Shown in pieces: positions 63,637 through 64,000 of a DNA stretch of 64,000 bases (within the stretch, counting starts at the first letter, position 1; each line of letters begins with the position of its first letter). The position numbers and the translations under genes were made by a program. The notes under the pieces were generated by a model, which saw nothing but the letters and a program-made list of their open reading frames with translations, did not search any database and was not told where the DNA came from. Source of the stretch: Corynebacterium matruchotii (lineage in GTDB: Bacteria; Actinomycetota; Actinomycetes; Mycobacteriales; Mycobacteriaceae); contig NZ_CP050134.2 in the NCBI RefSeq assembly GCF_011612265.2, positions 1,116,001-1,180,000 of the forward strand, given 5' to 3'.

Positions 63637-64000
63637 GTGACCGATAAGAAGCTCAATAAGATTTCCGCCCCCAAGGGGGTACCCGACTATGTTCCGCCAG
63701 CCTCCGCGCAATTCATCGCCGTGCGCGACACCTTTGCGCATCACATCCGGCTAGCCGGCTACGAACACATTGAGCTGCCCATTTTCGAAGACACCACCCT
63801 GTTTGCCCGCGGGGTTGGGGAATCCACCGACGTGGTGTCCAAAGAAATGTACACCTTCGCTGACCGGGGTGGCCGCTCCGTGACCCTCCGGCCGGAAGGC
63901 ACCGCCGGCGTCATGCGCGCGGTCATCGAACACAATCTTGATCGGGGCCAGCTGCCCGTCAAACTCGGATATTATGGGCCGTTTTTCCGCTACGAACGGC
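63637..64000 (+). CDS. hisS: Histidyl-tRNA synthetase (partial, 5' end)
   Basis: About 121 residues; the gene continues past the window. The reading frame starts at GTG 63637, eight bases after TAAAGT (leaderless style). Recognised by [32 protein letters not shown], the class II motif [15 protein letters not shown] and [10 protein letters not shown] (motif 2). Charges tRNA-His. Confidence 0.93.
   Translation, partial: MTDKKLNKISAPKGVPDYVPPASAQFIAVRDTFAHHIRLAGYEHIELPIFEDTTLFARGVGESTDVVSKEMYTFADRGGRSVTLRPEGTAGVMRAVIEHNLDRGQLPVKLGYYGPFFRYER

Overview
The window looks like a chromosomal segment of a Corynebacterium (Mycobacteriales, moderately high GC). Evidence: actinobacterial DUF families (DUF3039, DUF3099, DUF4193, DUF3093, DUF3710, DUF3159, DUF3000); a polyphosphate glucokinase; an actinobacterial coproheme decarboxylase with H118/Y135/H158; mycolate-envelope genes (aftC-like arabinofuranosyltransferase, PI-phosphate synthase, patA, pimA); and a gene order recalled from mycobacteria (dxs-rnd-DUF3000-hemQ-msrB-aftC; HIT-pgsA-patA-pimA; ruvCAB-yajC-secDF-lipoprotein-apt-rel-ppi-glyoxalase II-hisS). 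No rRNA, phage, IS or CRISPR array was seen. The species was not determined.

Layout. 1-4.3 kb: N-terminus of a SAM methyltransferase (minus), an AlbA_2-domain protein, DUF3099 (minus), DUF3039 and a DEAD/DEAH helicase. 4.3-9.8 kb: a membrane-protein island with four three-TM DUF4190-like paralogues around two tandem DUF418 paralogues. 9.9-19 kb: sigA and ppgK (minus), an inositol-monophosphatase-family gene, DUF4193, DUF3093 (minus), dut, DUF3710, DUF3159 and a TRAM/TrmA-type methyltransferase. 19.1-21.05 kb: dxs. 21.06-29.8 kb: an accessory block (small membrane protein, MarR regulator, YjbR protein, and a roughly 2480-residue helicase/nuclease fusion). 29.9-35.1 kb: rnd, DUF3000, hemQ, msrB, aftC and a small membrane protein. 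35.1-36 kb: seven tRNAs (Val-CAC on minus; Gly-Val-Gly-Cys-Val-Gly on plus). 36-39.3 kb: a periplasmic copper/haem locus (CopC, PCuAC lipoprotein, Tat-exported DyP peroxidase). 39.5-45.5 kb: thrS, then the PIM lipid operon. 45.5-48 kb: a GT87 glycosyltransferase (minus) and tesB. 48.1-55.3 kb: yebC, ruvCAB, yajC, secD, secF. 55.3-60.1 kb: solute-binding lipoprotein, apt and bifunctional rel. 60.2-61.1 kb: two paralogous small secreted proteins (minus). 61.4-64 kb: cyclophilin (minus), tpx, a glyoxalase-II-like hydrolase and the start of hisS.

How the genes work together. dxs feeds isoprenoid (including decaprenyl-phosphate) synthesis. aftC and the second GT87 enzyme use polyprenyl-phosphate sugars outside the membrane, and pgsA-patA-pimA build the phosphatidylinositol mannoside anchors. 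ruvCAB resolves Holliday junctions, yajC-secDF assists Sec export, and apt-rel links purine salvage to (p)ppGpp. Several genes have a TANNNT -10 element 6-9 bases before the start codon, so leaderless transcripts are likely common.

Most unusual items: (1) the giant transglutaminase-like/DUF4011/SF1 helicase/MTES nuclease/DUF3320/DEDDh exonuclease/TerB/BRCT protein between dxs and rnd, a candidate single-gene defence system; (2) the DUF4190-like/DUF418 island; (3) the pair of small secreted amphipathic proteins beside rel; (4) a strongly over-represented word GTCGANAAGC and a strand-skewed octamer TGGGGGAG.
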